From Megaustenia siamemsis (Eukaryota > Mollusca > Gastropoda > Stylommatophora > Ariophantidae): a stretch of DNA of 64,000 bases. The stretch covers positions 10,586,811 through 10,650,810 of the forward strand of contig JAVIAB010000102.1 in assembly GCA_032433765.1 (NCBI GenBank), given 5' to 3'. The notes beneath the pieces were generated by a model. The model saw nothing but the letters and a program-made list of their open reading frames with translations, ran no database searches and had not been told where the DNA came from. The position numbers and the translations under genes were made by a program. Below, in pieces: positions 9,797 to 21,494 of the stretch. The number at the start of each line of letters is the position of its first letter. The first letter of the stretch is position 1.

Positions 9797-11061
9797 TCAG
9801 AGGAGTCTAACATATTGATTACTAATCTGGGCTGAACGAACGATAGTCCATCTTTTTTTCCAATAGTCATTTTCTTCTTTTAAGACATGATCTTCACATT
9901 TGCACCAAAAATCTTTGTCAATCTGTGATAGAGCAGCATATGTCAGTCCTTTTATATCGCATAGTTTAAAACTTGTATTCTCAGCTGCCACCTGCCCTTT
10001 AATTTTTGCCCAAAACGAGTTCAATGGGGTTTAATTGTGGATGATAAGGGGGCAGTCTCAAGCACGTATGACCATGCTGTTGAATGATTTTGTCTATTTG
10101 GAATACTTTGGTCTTTTGCGATTTCTTAACAAGTGACAGTAATTCAGGTTTCAAAAATCCCTCGTTAAATGGAATTCCTTCCTTTCTTAGCCAAATCTTT
10201 ATAACATCTTTTGTACTGGTCGATGTAGGAATTTTGTCTTCTTCTGCCACAGCGTTGTGGTACGACGCGTTGTCCATTACCAGACAGATGGTCTGTCTAG
10301 AATTGGAAGAAGAGTATTTTCAATCCACTCTCTAAATATATGGCATTCATCTCGGTGTGATAGTCCCTGTTGTCAGTATAATTAGAGGTGAATATAAGTT
10401 CTGCATTTTCACCACCCTTCTTTTCGGCTGCCTGCATGTGCCATTATAATACGCTGTCCTTTTCCAGTGGGTACACATCTTTTAATACTTCCATCTGATA
10501 ACTGCCATTCCTTTGCACTTGTGTGGTGAGAATTTATCCAAGATTCATCTAGAAATACAATATCATAACCTTGGTTACGCATTTCCCGTACTTCACGTAA
10601 ATATTTACTCCTCATAGAAACTAAGTGCGGCTTCTCGCAGATGACATTTCTACCACTATCGTACTTTCTAAACGTAAAACCGATGCTTCTAACAGTTCTC
10701 CATAATGTTGTTTTCGACACAACAATGTCATTTTCTGCTCTCAGTCGAATTTTCAGTTTTCTTAAAGTCACAGTTTCTTTGGAATCGAACATTTTACAAA
10801 TTGCTCTTCTAATCACTTCCTTGTCAAAACTATCTACTACTTTCTTTCTTCCTAGCGTCCTAGTCTTGATTGAACTGGATACTCCGTTAGCTTTAAGCAC
10901 TTGTTTGAAAAGCGTTTGCTTATACCCAATGCGTGAATAGTTCTCTTTTCTGGCTTTGAGATGCTTCGATACAGTTTTCCACGCTTAGCTTCTATGCAAA
11001 AATATTTATACACCTTTATTGCCACTGATTGCAATGTAAGGAACTTTACTTTTATACCCAT
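9797..11061 (-). pseudogene. IS630/Tc1/mariner-type transposase, frameshifted, long D-E spacing
   Basis: Cut-and-paste DDE transposase read on minus. N-terminal helix-turn-helix pieces are at 10852-11061 and 10409-10900 (ALGISK..., then a second DNA-binding block with SKTTLWRTVRSIGFTFRKY). Catalytic D1 is in VFLDESWINSHHT. D2 is in MDNASYHN and the final E is in LPPYHPQLNPIE, both within 9999-10277. C-terminal WAKIKGQVA is at 9797-10024. By my count 83 residues separate D2 and E, far more than the 34-41 of Tc1/mariner, which recalls the DD82E 'Sailor' group. At least three frameshifts (near 10870, 10410 and 10010) break the gene. TIRs were not found. Confidence 0.87.
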
Positions 11062-11922
11062 TGACTAACAGATCACAATTTTAACGAAATTACCCAATAA
11101 TTAGGATACGCCGTTGCACATAAATCACAACAAAACGACAGGAAATGGGATGCACCGGATATAAAATTATAACTATGACGCGTTTTATGTGTTTTTTAGT
11201 GCTTAAAACAGGGAAATTGGCGCGCATTACGTTCAAGATGACAATCCGTGGTGCTCACTCATATGAAGCGGTAATTCCTCCAAATATATGGTTTGACCAA
11301 AATGCCTTAAATTTGTATACTTCAAATAAAGAATATTTAAAACTATACGTTTGTTGGTGAGGAAATGAATGTACTTCTTGGGACCAAAAAATCACAAGAC
11401 CATATGCAAAATTTCAGCATTATCAATCAATTGGTTGCAGAGATATGGAATTTTAAACACCTTCAAAATATTTTGAAACGACCATAGAACGCCCTCATTA
11501 GCTCAATAAATCTCAATTACCAGAAATTATCTTGCGACTTTCTGAGCGTCAAGTGGTTTCATCTTTGCGGAAAACCTGAATGTTTTCTACACAAAACGTG
11601 CCGGAACATAATTTCCAGTGTCTGAAATGATTCACTTCGCTCGAGATCAATAATCAATCGATTCATCTTCGATAGATCTTCTCCAGCTTTCGCACTGCGC
11701 CATCTTGAAACAGCGAGTACAACTCACTTTAACAACATCGGAACGAGAATCACGGGGTATCCCCACAACAATGAGACCTCTGTGTCGTGGCTGGGAGTGT
11801 CTCTAATTTTAGATTTTGAGATCCAGGACATTTGGGAGATCTAGGTCAACCTTTCTTTGTATTTCTCGATATTTCTTGAAAACGAACGTTCTATGAGAAA
11901 ATAATGACGACGATAAGAAATT
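11062..11922. other. Unassigned
   Basis: 5' flank of the transposase plus unique-looking sequence. A 71-aa plus ORF at 11145-11360 has no recognisable domain. Nothing else supported. Confidence 0.4.
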
Positions 11923-11933
11923 AGATGACGAGT

Positions 11934-12286
11934 GGAGGCGAAGGCGCGCCTCCAAGCACCAGAGCTGGAAGTTGTCAGCGATCCACAGCTGATGGCTTGC
12001 GCCAGGATCGGTGAACCAGAACCATCCAGACCCTGCTCCACCTCTCCGTGGTGCCTCTAGTAACAGACTAACCTGTCTAGTCTGGCTAAGCGAGTAGGGA
12101 TCAAAGAGGGACGACAACCCGGTACTCAAAAATGTCATGCTAAAGTCACATGTGTTGGGCCGAAAGGCGCAAATGTCACAGTTATACTGTAAACCACAAC
12201 ACAACGCAGACACGCCTACTTACGTCCTTTTAAGGCGGATGATGACGAGGTACACTGCTTAAGACATCGGGCGAACGCAAGCAAGC
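11934..12286 (+). mobile_element. HER retroposon with perfect 11-bp TSD
   Basis: A TSD agatgacgagt lies at 11923-11933 and 12287-12297. The element starts with a hairpin ggaggcgaaggcgcgcctcc and ends in a gcaagcaagc tail. No tRNA-like A/B boxes are obvious. ORFs across it are shadows shared with other HER copies. Family members: 723-1354, 39357-39746, 54189-54549, a distant copy at 55270-55404, and copy B. Confidence 0.85.
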
Positions 12287-12297
12287 AGATGACGAGT

Positions 12298-12884
12298 AGT
12301 GTGTTCTTTGTTGCTTGTGGTTATCACTTGGTCACGATAATATTCTAGCTAGCCGCCACTTCTTGCCGAAGATATCGATTGTTAGTAATAGGAAACTCTT
12401 TGTACTGAGCTTCGCAGCAGGAGGCAATCTGATCATCAGAAGAACTCCCGTCGAGCAAGTGTTTCGGCCCTTTAGCTTCTTGACACTCGCTAGGGGAGGT
12501 GGGCCCGCCTGGGTCATGACTCCCAGGCGTCGACCTCCTGCTGCATTGCCTCTAAGGCTTACACTATATGTTCGACACACAATAACTACACTTAATACAC
12601 AAAACATTCGAAAGTTGTTCGTTTAGGACGTTGTCGCAATCTGTAGCTACCACATGACCAGGTACACCGATACACGACTTTAGGATTGATAACTTTACCG
12701 GTCTCATGGACTGACACCAGCTTTTAACAAAGAAGACCTTCTAAGTGTGGGGTTAGGGGTGAGAGGTGGCCAGAGCAGGGGGACTTCTAGAATGTTGTTG
12801 AGAAAAGATGAGAAAAATATCGGAAGTTAAAGTTAGTGCATTAATGTTGTAGACTTTTGTTGCCATTGATGAGGAGAGCAAATA
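12298..12884. other. Unassigned
   Basis: A stretch of about 590 bp where I recognise no repeat, RNA or coding domain. Overlapping ORFs of 91-103 aa on both strands look like chance. Confidence 0.4.
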
Positions 12885-13738
12885 TTTGTTTAAAATGTTG
12901 ACTACCATCTTTTTTTTCAGATATGTTTTTCATAACATAAATAATCTAAGGTATGCTGATGATACAGTCTTAATCGCTAGGAGTGAAAATGAGTTACACG
13001 AAATGTTAGACATTATAGTGAAAGAAAGCAAAAATAAAGGACTGAGCCTCAATAGTAAAAAGATAGAACTAATGGTAACAAGAAAGAAAAAGACATCACC
13101 TCAGTGCAAAATAAAGACAAGTGGAACAATATTAAAACAGGTAAATGAATTTAAATATTTCGGAACTTTGTTAACCTCAGACGGAAAATGTACAAAAGAG
13201 GGGAGATGCAGAATGGCTCAGACAAAAGCAGCTTTAAAAAAAATGAGGAAGATACTATGCAATCCATTTTGGACAATAGAAACAAGAAAAAAAGGTTCTT
13301 AAATGTTATGTAGAGCCAGTCTTAACATATTAATGTGAATCAAGGACAATAGGACAACAGACAAGAAAATCACTGGAGTCTGTAGAAATGTGGTTTTACA
13401 GAAGAATGTTGAGAATACCATGGACAGCTAAGAAGAGTAATGAAAACGTTCTGAAAGAGGCCAAAGCAAAACGAGAGCTAATTTCCAATGTTAGGAAGAA
13501 ACAATCATCATTTTTTGTCATGTAATGAAAAGAGAACAACAAGAATATATTGTAACAACTGGAAAATTGAGGGACGAAGAGATAGAGGAAAGCAAGGAGA
13601 AAAAAATACTAGACATCTTAAGAGAATGGCTCGGCAGAAGGTCGACAACAGAAATGATAAATAACTGTCGAGATCGAAAATTGTGGAGAGACATGATCAC
13701 CTACGCCAGCAGGCCTGGTACTTGATGATGATCATCTT
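12885..13738 (+). pseudogene. LINE-A RT palm to 3' end
   Basis: An open stretch 12886-13302 (138 aa) contains RT motif C (YADDTVLIAR), then the GLSLNSKKIE and EFKYFGTLLTSDGKC thumb region. After a frameshift at about 13290 it continues as EMWFYRRMLRIPW-type and, at 13525-13725, EWLGRRSTTEMINNCRDRKLW. It ends at ggtacttgatgatgatc. A 5'-truncated, dead copy. Confidence 0.88.
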
Positions 13739-14024
13739 TTAGTTTGGGGACAGTCATAGAATAAATAAATGGTGTTGTCCAAGAACAATCATAGGACAAT
13801 CATTGTATAAGTGAGTCAAAGATCGAAGTATCGAAAACGTAAGAGCATTCACGCGACAATCATACATCAATTCCATTACAATCTTAAAGCAACACTAAGA
13901 ATTGTGTGTCGCAATCATTGTACAGTCATAGGATTATCATTACAGCAAAGGAATCTGATGTGAGCCGCAATCATTGCACAGTCATAGAATTATCATTACA
14001 GAAAGGAATGTGATGGGAGCACAT
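13739..14024. repeat. Degenerate short repeats around a CAATCATTG motif
   Basis: Sequences like caatcattgtacagtcatag and attatcattacag recur. The clearest is a pair of about 57-bp units near 13911-14022. No coding or RNA feature. Confidence 0.55.
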
Positions 14025-14027
14025 AAC

Positions 14028-14228
14028 TCCGTCTTCGGAGGTACTCATAACCTTTTTCCGTCGATGAGTAATTTATGTTTCAAGCTGCTGAGCCCAGGGT
14101 GATTGCCGCAGAGAAAAATCATAAATTAAAAATCCCAACTGGTGCAGCCGAAATTTGAACCCACAACCGAGATGTCTCGAGACATCGCATCGAGTCGGCG
14201 TCTTGCCTTGAGACCAACCAGTCCGCCG
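14028..14228 (-). mobile_element. SINE-3, partial
   Basis: The tRNA-like end is on the right when read on plus: gggTTTGAACCCACAACC-type B-box and gaccaaccagtc as complement of the A-box side. The body ataactccgtcttcggaggt matches copies at 25290, 45830 and 48530. The 3' part is missing. Confidence 0.72.
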
Positions 14229-14456
14229 AATCTTTTAAAGATCTTTACATGAACACTTTCATAGAAGTCTTAATTGTGGGCCAACAGTCCCGTCAGTGAT
14301 CCACTAGCTATTTCTCCGGCAGAAATTAAAGCTACTCAGCTAGTTCGTGATCCGTGACATAGCGTGCTCAAAGTCTGGCCCACAATATGTGTCTCTGATG
14401 CTCTGTTAGCCCTCATATTATATCCATAAGCCGCATCTTGTTTTGTCTTTCCTTCA

Positions 14457-15845
14457 GAGACCACAACATTCACACTGTGTGATGGTTTCCCTGTTCTCAC
14501 AACATTCACCCTGTGTGATGGTTTCCCTGTTCTCACAACATTCACCCTGTGTGATGGTTTTCCTATTACTACAACACCCACCCTGTGTGATGGTTTTCCT
14601 GTTACTACAACATCTACCCTGTGTGATGGTTTCCCTGTTACTACAACACACACCCTGTGTGATGGTTTCCCTGTTCTCACAACATCTACCCTGTGTGATG
14701 GTTTCCCTGTTACTAAAACACCCACCGTGTGTGATGGCTTTCCTGTTACTACAACATCTACCCTGTGTGATGGTTTCCCTGTTCTCACAACATCTACCTT
14801 GTGTGATGGTTTTCCTATTACTACAACACCCACCCTGTGTGATGGTTTCCCTGTTCTCACAACATCTACCTTGTGTGATGGTTTTCCTATTACTACAACA
14901 TCTACCCTGTGTGATGGTTTCCCTGTTACTAAAACACCCACCGTGTGTGATGGCTTTCCTGTTACTACAACATCTACCCTGTGTGATGGTTTCCCTGTTA
15001 CTAAAACACCCACCGTGTGTGATGGCTTTCCTGTTACTACAACATCCACCCTGTGTGATGGTTTTCCTGTTACTACAACATCCACCCTGTGTGATGGCTT
15101 TCCTGTTACTACAACATCTACCTGTGTGATGGTTTCCCTGTTCTCACAACATCCGCCCTGTGTGATGGTTTTCCTGTTTCTCACAACATCTACCCTGTGT
15201 GATGGTTTCCCTGTTACTAAAACACCCACCCTGTGTGATGGTTTTCCTGTTACTACAACATCCACCCTGTGTGATGGTTTTCCTGTTACTACAACATCTA
15301 CCCTGTGTGATGGTTTCCCTGTTCTCACAACATCTACCCTGTGTGATGGTTTCCCTGTTACTAAAACACCCACCGTGTGGGATTGCTTTCCTGTTACTAC
15401 AACATCATCCACCCTGTGTGATGGTTTCCCTGTTACTACAACATCCACCCAATGTAATGGTTTTCCTGTTACTATAACATCCACCCAATGTAATGGTCTC
15501 CATGTTACTACAACATCCACCCTATGTAATGGTTTCTCTGTTACTACAACATCCACCCTATGTAATGGTTTCTCTGTTACTACAACATCCACCCAATGTA
15601 ATGGTCTCCATGTTACTACAACATCCACCCTATGTAATGGTTTCTCTGTTACTACAACATCCACCCTATGTAATGGTTTTCCTGTTACTACAACATCCAC
15701 CCTGAGTAATGGTTTCGGTGTTACTACAACATCCACCCTGTGTAATGGTTTCGGTGTTACTACAACATCCACCCTGTGTAATGGTTTCCCTGTTACTACA
15801 ACATCACCCTGTGTAATGGTTTCCCTGTTACCACTGTTGGTATTT
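14457..15845. repeat. 36-bp minisatellite with higher-order structure, ~38 units
   Basis: The unit is ctgtgtgatggtttccctg plus a variable 17-bp half (ttactacaacatctacc, ttctcacaacatctacc or ttactaaaacacccacc). Variants alternate in blocks, so there is a higher-order pattern. The right third (from about 15440) drifts to an aatgtaatgg version. Because 36 is a multiple of 3, long ORFs open on both strands (506 aa minus at 14336-15856, 383 aa plus at 14727-15878). Confidence 0.95.
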
Positions 15846-15861
15846 CTTCCTGTCACAGTGT

Positions 15862-17635
15862 TAAACTGTGGAGACTAACAAGAAGCTGCAATGAAGACAG
15901 AGAACCAAACTGTGAAGACTAACCAGAAGTTTAAATGAAGACAGACAATCCAACTGTGGAGACTAACCAAACGCTTAAATGAAGACAGAGGACAAAACTG
16001 TGGAAACTAACCAAACGCTTAAATGAAGACAGGACAAAACTGTGGAGACTAACCAAAAGCTTAAATGAAGACAGAGGACAAAACTGTGGAGACTAACCAG
16101 AAGCTTAAATGAAGACAGAGGACAAAACTGTGGAGACTAACCAAAAGCTTAAATGAAGACAGAGGACAAAACTGTGGAGACTAACCAGAAGCTGAAATGA
16201 AGACAGAGGACAAAACTGTGGAGACTAACCAAAAGCTTAAATGAAGACAGAGGACAAAACTGTGGAGACTAACCAAAAGCTTAAATGAAGACAGAGGACA
16301 AAGCTGTGGAGACTAACCAAAAGCTTAAATGAAGACAGAGGACAAAACTGTGGAGACTAACCAGAAGCTGAAATGAAGACAGAGGACAAAACTGTGGAGA
16401 CTAATCAGAACATTAAATGAAGACAGAACCAAACTGCGGAGACTAACCAGAGACTTAAATGAAGACAGAGAACCAAACTGGGAGACTAACCAGAAGTTTA
16501 AATGAAGACAGAGAACCAAACTGGAGAGACTAACCAGAACCTTAAATGAAGACAGAGAACCAAAATGTGGAGACTAACCAGAAGTTTAAATGAAGACAGA
16601 GAACCAAACTGGGAGACTAAGCAGAACCTTAAATGAAGACAGAACCAAACTGTGGAGACTAATCAGAACCTTAAATGAAGACAGAGAACCTAACTGTGGA
16701 GACTAATCAGAAGCTTAAATGAAGACATAGAACCAAACTGTGGAGACTAACCGGAAGTTTAAATGAAGACAGAGAACCAAACTGTAGAGATTAACCGAAA
16801 GTTTAAATGAAGACAGAGAACCAAACTGTAGAGACTAACCGGAAGTTTAAATGAAGACAGAGAACCAAACTGGGGAGACTAACCAGAAGCTTAAATGAAG
16901 ACAGAAAACCAAACTGTGGAGACTAACCAGAAGCTTAAATGAAGACAGAGAACCAAACTGGGGAGACTAACCAGAAGCTTAAATGAAGGCAGAGAACCAA
17001 ACTGTGGAGACTAACCAAAAGCTTAAAGGAAGACAGAGAACCAAACTGTGGAGACTAATCAGAAGCTTAAATGAAGACAGAGAACCAAACTGTGGAGACT
17101 AATCAGAAGCTTAAATGAAGACAGAGAACCAAACTGTGGAGACTAATCAGAAGCTGAAATGAAGACAGAGAATCAAACTGTGGAGACTAACCAGAAGCTT
17201 AAATGAAGACAGAGAACCAAACTGTGGAGACTAACCAGAAGCTTAAATGAAGACAGTGAACCAAACTGTGGAGACTAATCAGAAGCTTAAATGAAGACAG
17301 AGAACCAAACTGTGGAGACTAATCAGAAGCTGAAATGAAGACAGAGAACCAAACTGTGGAGACTAATCAGAAGCTGAAATGAAGACAGAGAACCAAACTG
17401 TGGAGACTAACCAGAAGCTTAAATGAAGACAGAGAACCAAACTGTGGAGACTAACCAGAAGCTTAAATGAAGACAGAGAACCAAACTGTGGAGACTAATC
17501 AGAAGCTTAAATGAAGACAGAGAACCAAACTGTGGAGACTAATCAGAAGCTGAAATGAAGACAGAGAACCAACCAAACTGTGGAGACTAACCGGAAGCTT
17601 AAATGAAGACAAAGAACCAAACTGTGGAGACTAAA
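15862..17635. repeat. 44-bp minisatellite, ~40 units
   Basis: The unit is gactaaccagaagcttaaat followed by gaagacagagaaccaaactg and tgga. Many units carry a HindIII-like aagctt. Left units (15960-16400) use gaggacaaaactg and right units use gagaaccaaactg. It begins within a few bases of the 36-bp array and abuts LINE-E on the right. Confidence 0.96.
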
Positions 17636-17940
17636 TTGTTATGTTTCCTAGTGCTTCTAATATTCCATCGACCCATCTTTTTCGTGATCTACCCTTGGGT
17701 CTGGTGTTCTCACAACGTTTGTTGAAGGCTCGTTGTTTTGTGTTTTGTTCTTTCTGCCTTGTCACGTGGCCAAACCATTTCATCTGTTCTTTCCTTATAT
17801 ATTCTATGGCGGGCTCTATTCCTAGCTTTTTTCTCAGTTCTTCATTTCTGATCTTATCTCTCAGACTGTCTCCTGTCATTCGTCTAACACATTTCATCTC
17901 TGTAGAGGTTATTTTTCTTATTGTTGCTTGCATCTAGGTT
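17636..17940 (-). pseudogene. LINE-E C-terminal fragment
   Basis: A 100-aa open stretch on minus (17631-17933). It reads EMKCVRRMTGDSLRDKIRNE, KLGIEPAIEYIRKEQMKWFG and RPKGRSRKRWVDGILE. This is the usual basic C-terminal region after the RT in non-LTR elements. Its 3' end (left on plus, atgtttcctagtg) touches the 44-bp array directly. Other copies are at 44743-45012 and 53376-53600. Confidence 0.83.
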
Positions 17941-18227
17941 CCAGGTCTGGCATTGGTAGCACAACGTTGGGATGAAGATTGTATTGTATAGTGCTCGTTT
18001 TGCCTCCAAAGTTATTTCCTAGTTGGACAATAGTGGTGATAACTGTCCAATGTGCATGCATATTTCTTGGTTACATCCCTTGCCGCATACTTAGCAAGTG
18101 ATACCGCTAAAATCTGAAGACAAAAAGTGCCGGAGGAAGGAAAGAGTCAGTCACTACAAAACAGGTACTCTGATAATTTTATTCACCATTTTTTTTAAAT
18201 AATTAAAAATGTAATAGTATTACGAGG
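17941..18227. other. Unassigned
   Basis: No recognised repeat or gene. Confidence 0.4.
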
Positions 18228-18487
18228 TTAAATGAAAATAATGAATGAATAAATAAATGAAAATATTGAATGAATAAATAAATGAAAATATTGAATGAAT
18301 AAATAAATGAAAATAATGAATGAATAAATAAATGAAAATAATGAATGAATAAATAAATGAAAATATTGAATGAATAAATAAATGAAAATAATGAATGAAT
18401 AAATAAATGAAAATATTGAATGAATAAATAAATGAAAATAATGAATGAATAAATAAATGAAAATAATGAATGAATAAATACATGAAA
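18228..18487. repeat. 25-bp AT-rich tandem array, ~10 units
   Basis: Unit atgaatgaataaataaatga plus aaata, with TTG/ATG variation. It directly abuts a T-element body. Similar but shorter A/T-rich runs adjoin the T bodies at 54905 and 62800, so it may be an expanded element tail. Confidence 0.93.
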
Positions 18488-18590
18488 ATAGAAACAAATT
18501 GTATGGTTAAAGCTTCACGTAACAAGTGGACACCACAACTCATAATGACCTTCCGGCGCAAAGGCCTTCAACAGGAACAAACATATAACA
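18488..18590 (-). mobile_element. T-element, decayed copy
   Basis: Shares ttaaagcttcacgtaacaag, tggac, and the ccttccggcgcaaaggccttcaacaggaacaaac block with 54940-55035 and 62788-63050. The hammerhead-like core is mutated (CTGTTGA, GGAAG on minus). Confidence 0.65.
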
Positions 18591-18844
18591 CACGTACACA
18601 TATGTATTTTAAATAAAATAAAAAAATGATTTAAAAATCGAACTAGAAAGAGAAATGAAAAGTAAAGGATAATAAAATGTAAATAAAAAGTTCCATGTAA
18701 GATCTAAGAGGAATCTTTCTTCTGAAAGAACGGAAGTGCGCATGGGGTGCATGTGGGTGCACAAAAGTGAAAATGTGCGCACAAAATAATAGTATTAAGA
18801 GCCCTTGCCTGAGGAAATCAAAAGTTCATTAATAACTGTCATCA
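18591..18844. other. Unassigned AT-rich
   Basis: Nothing recognised. Confidence 0.4.
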
Positions 18845-19190
18845 TTATGTGCCATACCGATTGTCATGGGCGATAATGTCCTTCCACGATTTTCTATCCA
18901 CAGTGCATCGTTTTTATTCTGTTGTGGACAGTTTTCCATGCCATCACACCAACCTATCTAGTATTTTCTCTCCTAGTCGTTCGGGTTCTCTCTTTCCTTT
19001 TATTTTACCAGTTGTAACCAAGTATTCCAACTTTCCTCTTCTCATGATGCGGCAGCAATATGTTGATTGTTTCTTTCTGATGTTTTTTATGAGCTCCCTT
19101 TTTGTGTTGGTCTCTTTGAGAATATCCTCATTGGTCCTTTAAGCTGTCCAGGGAATTGTCAACATTCTTCTGGGAAATCCCGTTCTTATT
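18845..19190 (-). pseudogene. LINE-G 3' end
   Basis: The plus strand shows the complement of the LINE-G terminus (atgtgccataccg..., cactgtgg..., gttgtaaccaagtattccaa). It matches 7935-8290. Many frame breaks. Confidence 0.8.
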
Positions 19191-19314
19191 ATTATTTATA
19201 ACTGTTTGTCAATTATTTTTTAAAAATATATTATTAATTAGTAATTTGTTGCGATAAGAAGCATTTATTATGTGGCAGATTTGATCTCACTTGCTTGGTA
19301 ACTGTAAATTTACG
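19191..19314. other. Unassigned AT-rich
   Basis: Nothing recognised. Confidence 0.4.
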
Positions 19315-19555
19315 GCCGTGCGGCTAAAACCATTGTGTTCCGCTGGCTGAAAAGCCGGCGTACGGTGTTCGAAGCCCGAGGTAGACAGAAAGGATTTTTT
19401 CTATCTGGGGTGAAATAAAAATCCTGATTCGCACACGTCGTGGCGACTGCTTGACCAAGCGGCCTTTATCCCTCGGGTTCTATCGTTGCCCCCCGACATA
19501 CATCAGCAATGGTACTATGTGTCGTAAAGATAGATAGATCATTTACCAGGACATG
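19315..19555 (+). mobile_element. Possible tRNA-derived SINE of another family
   Basis: A tRNA-like start with a ggtgttcgaagcccg B-box-like motif is followed by a non-tRNA body and a gatagatagat tail. Only one copy in the window, so family status is unproven. Confidence 0.4.
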
Positions 19556-19899
19556 CTCTCTTCCTTATAGTGTCAAGACACATACGACGTAAGAAAAAGT
19601 GTGGCTTTATAAACACAAATAGTGAAGATGGCAAGCCCACTTAATTATAGAAAGCTGCTAATTGGGTGGACAGATCACCTTGAACTATCCCCCACTTATG
19701 TAAAAATGGACGCTGAATCTAAATATCTATACTATTTAATTATATATTAACTGATTTATTGAAAATGACTATAAATTCAACAAAATTCTGCAAAAGATTA
19801 TGAGATTTTGGAAATAGAACTCTTGACCCAAGCACATATCAACAGAGTTTTATGCCACCTCCATTATCCTTTTTTTCTTTTTTACTATAAATTAAATTC

Positions 19900-20470
19900 T
19901 TCTTTCTTTTGTGTTGACAAAAATTTAACATTTCTATAAATGACGTCTCTATAAATAAACATGTCTATAAATGACAGTAATAAAGGAAAGACGATGGTCA
20001 TATGTTGGACATGTGCTGAGAAGAGATAATAACCGAATAGCAAAGCAATCCCTCATGTGGGAAACAACAGGTAAGAGAAAAAGAGGAAGACCCAGGGAGA
20101 CACTGAGAAGAACAATGATGAGAGAGGCAAGAGCCGCAGGACTCGGCTCCCTCAATGAGATATAGCTGCTTCCACAGAACAGAGACAGATGGCGAGATTT
20201 GATAAAATATCTTTGAAAGAGTTGAAGACTGCTAGAACAAAAATTCAGATGGGAGAGGATGTATCTTGGTCTACGCCCTATGGGCCGGCTGCGGCTCGAA
20301 AGGTCAATAGATAGATAGATAAATGACACATCTATAAAAATAGCATTTTCATAAATGACGCATCTATAAATTAAACTTTTTATAATGGCGCCTCTATAAA
20401 TTAAATATTTCTATAAATGACGCTTCTATAAATTAAACATTTATATAAATGACATCTCTATACATTATAA
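19900..20470. repeat. ~30-bp AT-rich degenerate array (ctataaatgacg...), split by LINE-B
   Basis: Units of the type tctataaatgacgcctctat plus aaattaaacattt occur on both sides of a LINE-B insertion at 19977-20318. Confidence 0.8.
19977..20318 (+). mobile_element. LINE-B 3' end with perfect 10-bp TSD
   Basis: A TSD ataaatgaca lies at 19967-19976 and 20319-20328. It encodes RRWSYVGHVLRRDNNRIAKQ, then GKRKRGRPRETLRRTMMREA, an AQNRDRWRDLIKYL-like end (one early stop), and a (GATA)n tail after ggctcgaaaggtcaatagat. The usual basic C-terminus of an RT protein; severely 5'-truncated. Confidence 0.92.
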
Positions 20471-20681
20471 AGTGTGTCAAGTCATGTAATGAAGCTGACA
20501 GTACAACCCGCCTGTGCCCCGCTGCCTTGAAGATATGCTCGGGAGAGTAAATGGCTAAGGAGGCTACCATCAAATAAAACAAGCCCAATTCTTTGTGGGT
20601 GAAACGTTTTAGCGAAATCTACCGTAAATAAACCGACGGAAGGCAACAGAGAAAGCATCGTCGTAACTTCTTTGTATAATC
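20471..20681. other. Probable LINE-A 5' UTR, otherwise unassigned
   Basis: Precedes the first endonuclease codons of LINE-A. No independent signal. Confidence 0.35.
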
Positions 20682-20945
20682 ATGGATCGCCACAATTCTA
20701 GAATTCACGACAACAACGTTAAGGTGGATTCCAATGGAATACCCTCGTTTTGTAGGGGATATCATGTGCTACAGGTGATGCCCGATCGTCATCAAGCTAC
20801 TATAAGCAATATAAAGATAAAACAGACACTGAAAAGAGGAACTTGGAACGTAAGAACACTATTGCAGAAGGGAAAACTGGAAAACATAAACAGGAAATAG
20901 GATAGATTTACATTTATTGGGACTATGTGAAATTAATTACACTGT
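20682..20945 (+). pseudogene. LINE-A ORF start, endonuclease N-terminus
   Basis: A 72-aa frame from an ATG at 20682 includes KRGTWNVRTLLQKGKLENI, the first strand of the EEP endonuclease fold (TWNVRTL). It is cut off at 20945 by a LINE-B fragment in the opposite direction. Confidence 0.82.
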
Positions 20946-21330
20946 GTCTATCTATCTATTGACCTTTCGAGCCGTAGCCGGCCCATAGGGGCGTAGACCA
21001 AGATACACCTTCCGGCGAAATCTGAATTTCTGTTCTAGCAATTTTCAATTCTTTTAAAGATATTTTATCAAATCTCGCCATTTGTCTCTGTTCTGTGCAA
21101 GCAGCTCTATCTCAATGAGGGAGCCGAATCCTGCTGCTCTTGCCTCTTTCATCAATGTTCTTCACAGTGTCTCCCTGGGTCTTCCTCTTTTTCTCTTACC
21201 TGTTGTTTCTCATATGAGGGCTTGCTTTGCTATTCGGTTATTAACTCTTCTCATCACATGTCCAACATATGACCATCGCCTTTTCTTGATTACTGAAGAT
21301 ATTAGTGGTTGATTGGCGATTTCTCTAATT
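20946..21330 (-). mobile_element. LINE-B 3' end, inserted in LINE-A endonuclease
   Basis: On plus it starts with tctatctatctattgacc (the GATA tail), then the complement of the LINE-B terminus through the GHVLRR-type region to about 21310. It lies between the two halves of a LINE-A endonuclease. TSD not obvious. Confidence 0.87.
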
Positions 21331-21494
21331 CCAGAATCCTATTTTTGTTGTTGTTTTAGGGCCGGTAAAACTATCACTACTATCTACTGCTAATTTACAC
21401 ATTCTGTATCAGGTCTACGTTTTATTAAACAACATCGTTTTTACGATTGCGGCTTGTTAAACCTCTGATCAACGGTGATATACCAAGCCGGAGA
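21331..21494. other. Unassigned
   Basis: Between LINE-B and the second LINE-A endonuclease piece. Nothing recognised. Confidence 0.35.

Noticed and set aside
9200..11300. Terminal inverted repeats of the transposon
   Set aside because: I could not match any pair of inverted ends by eye. A computed search of 9001-11900 would be needed to define the element.
12315..12626. 103-aa plus ORF
   Set aside because: No domain and overlapped by an equally long minus ORF. Nothing favours either being real.
18220..18561. Phe/Ile/His-rich 113-aa ORF resembling a membrane protein
   Set aside because: It is a 25-bp AT-rich repeat read in frame; the hydrophobicity is a by-product.
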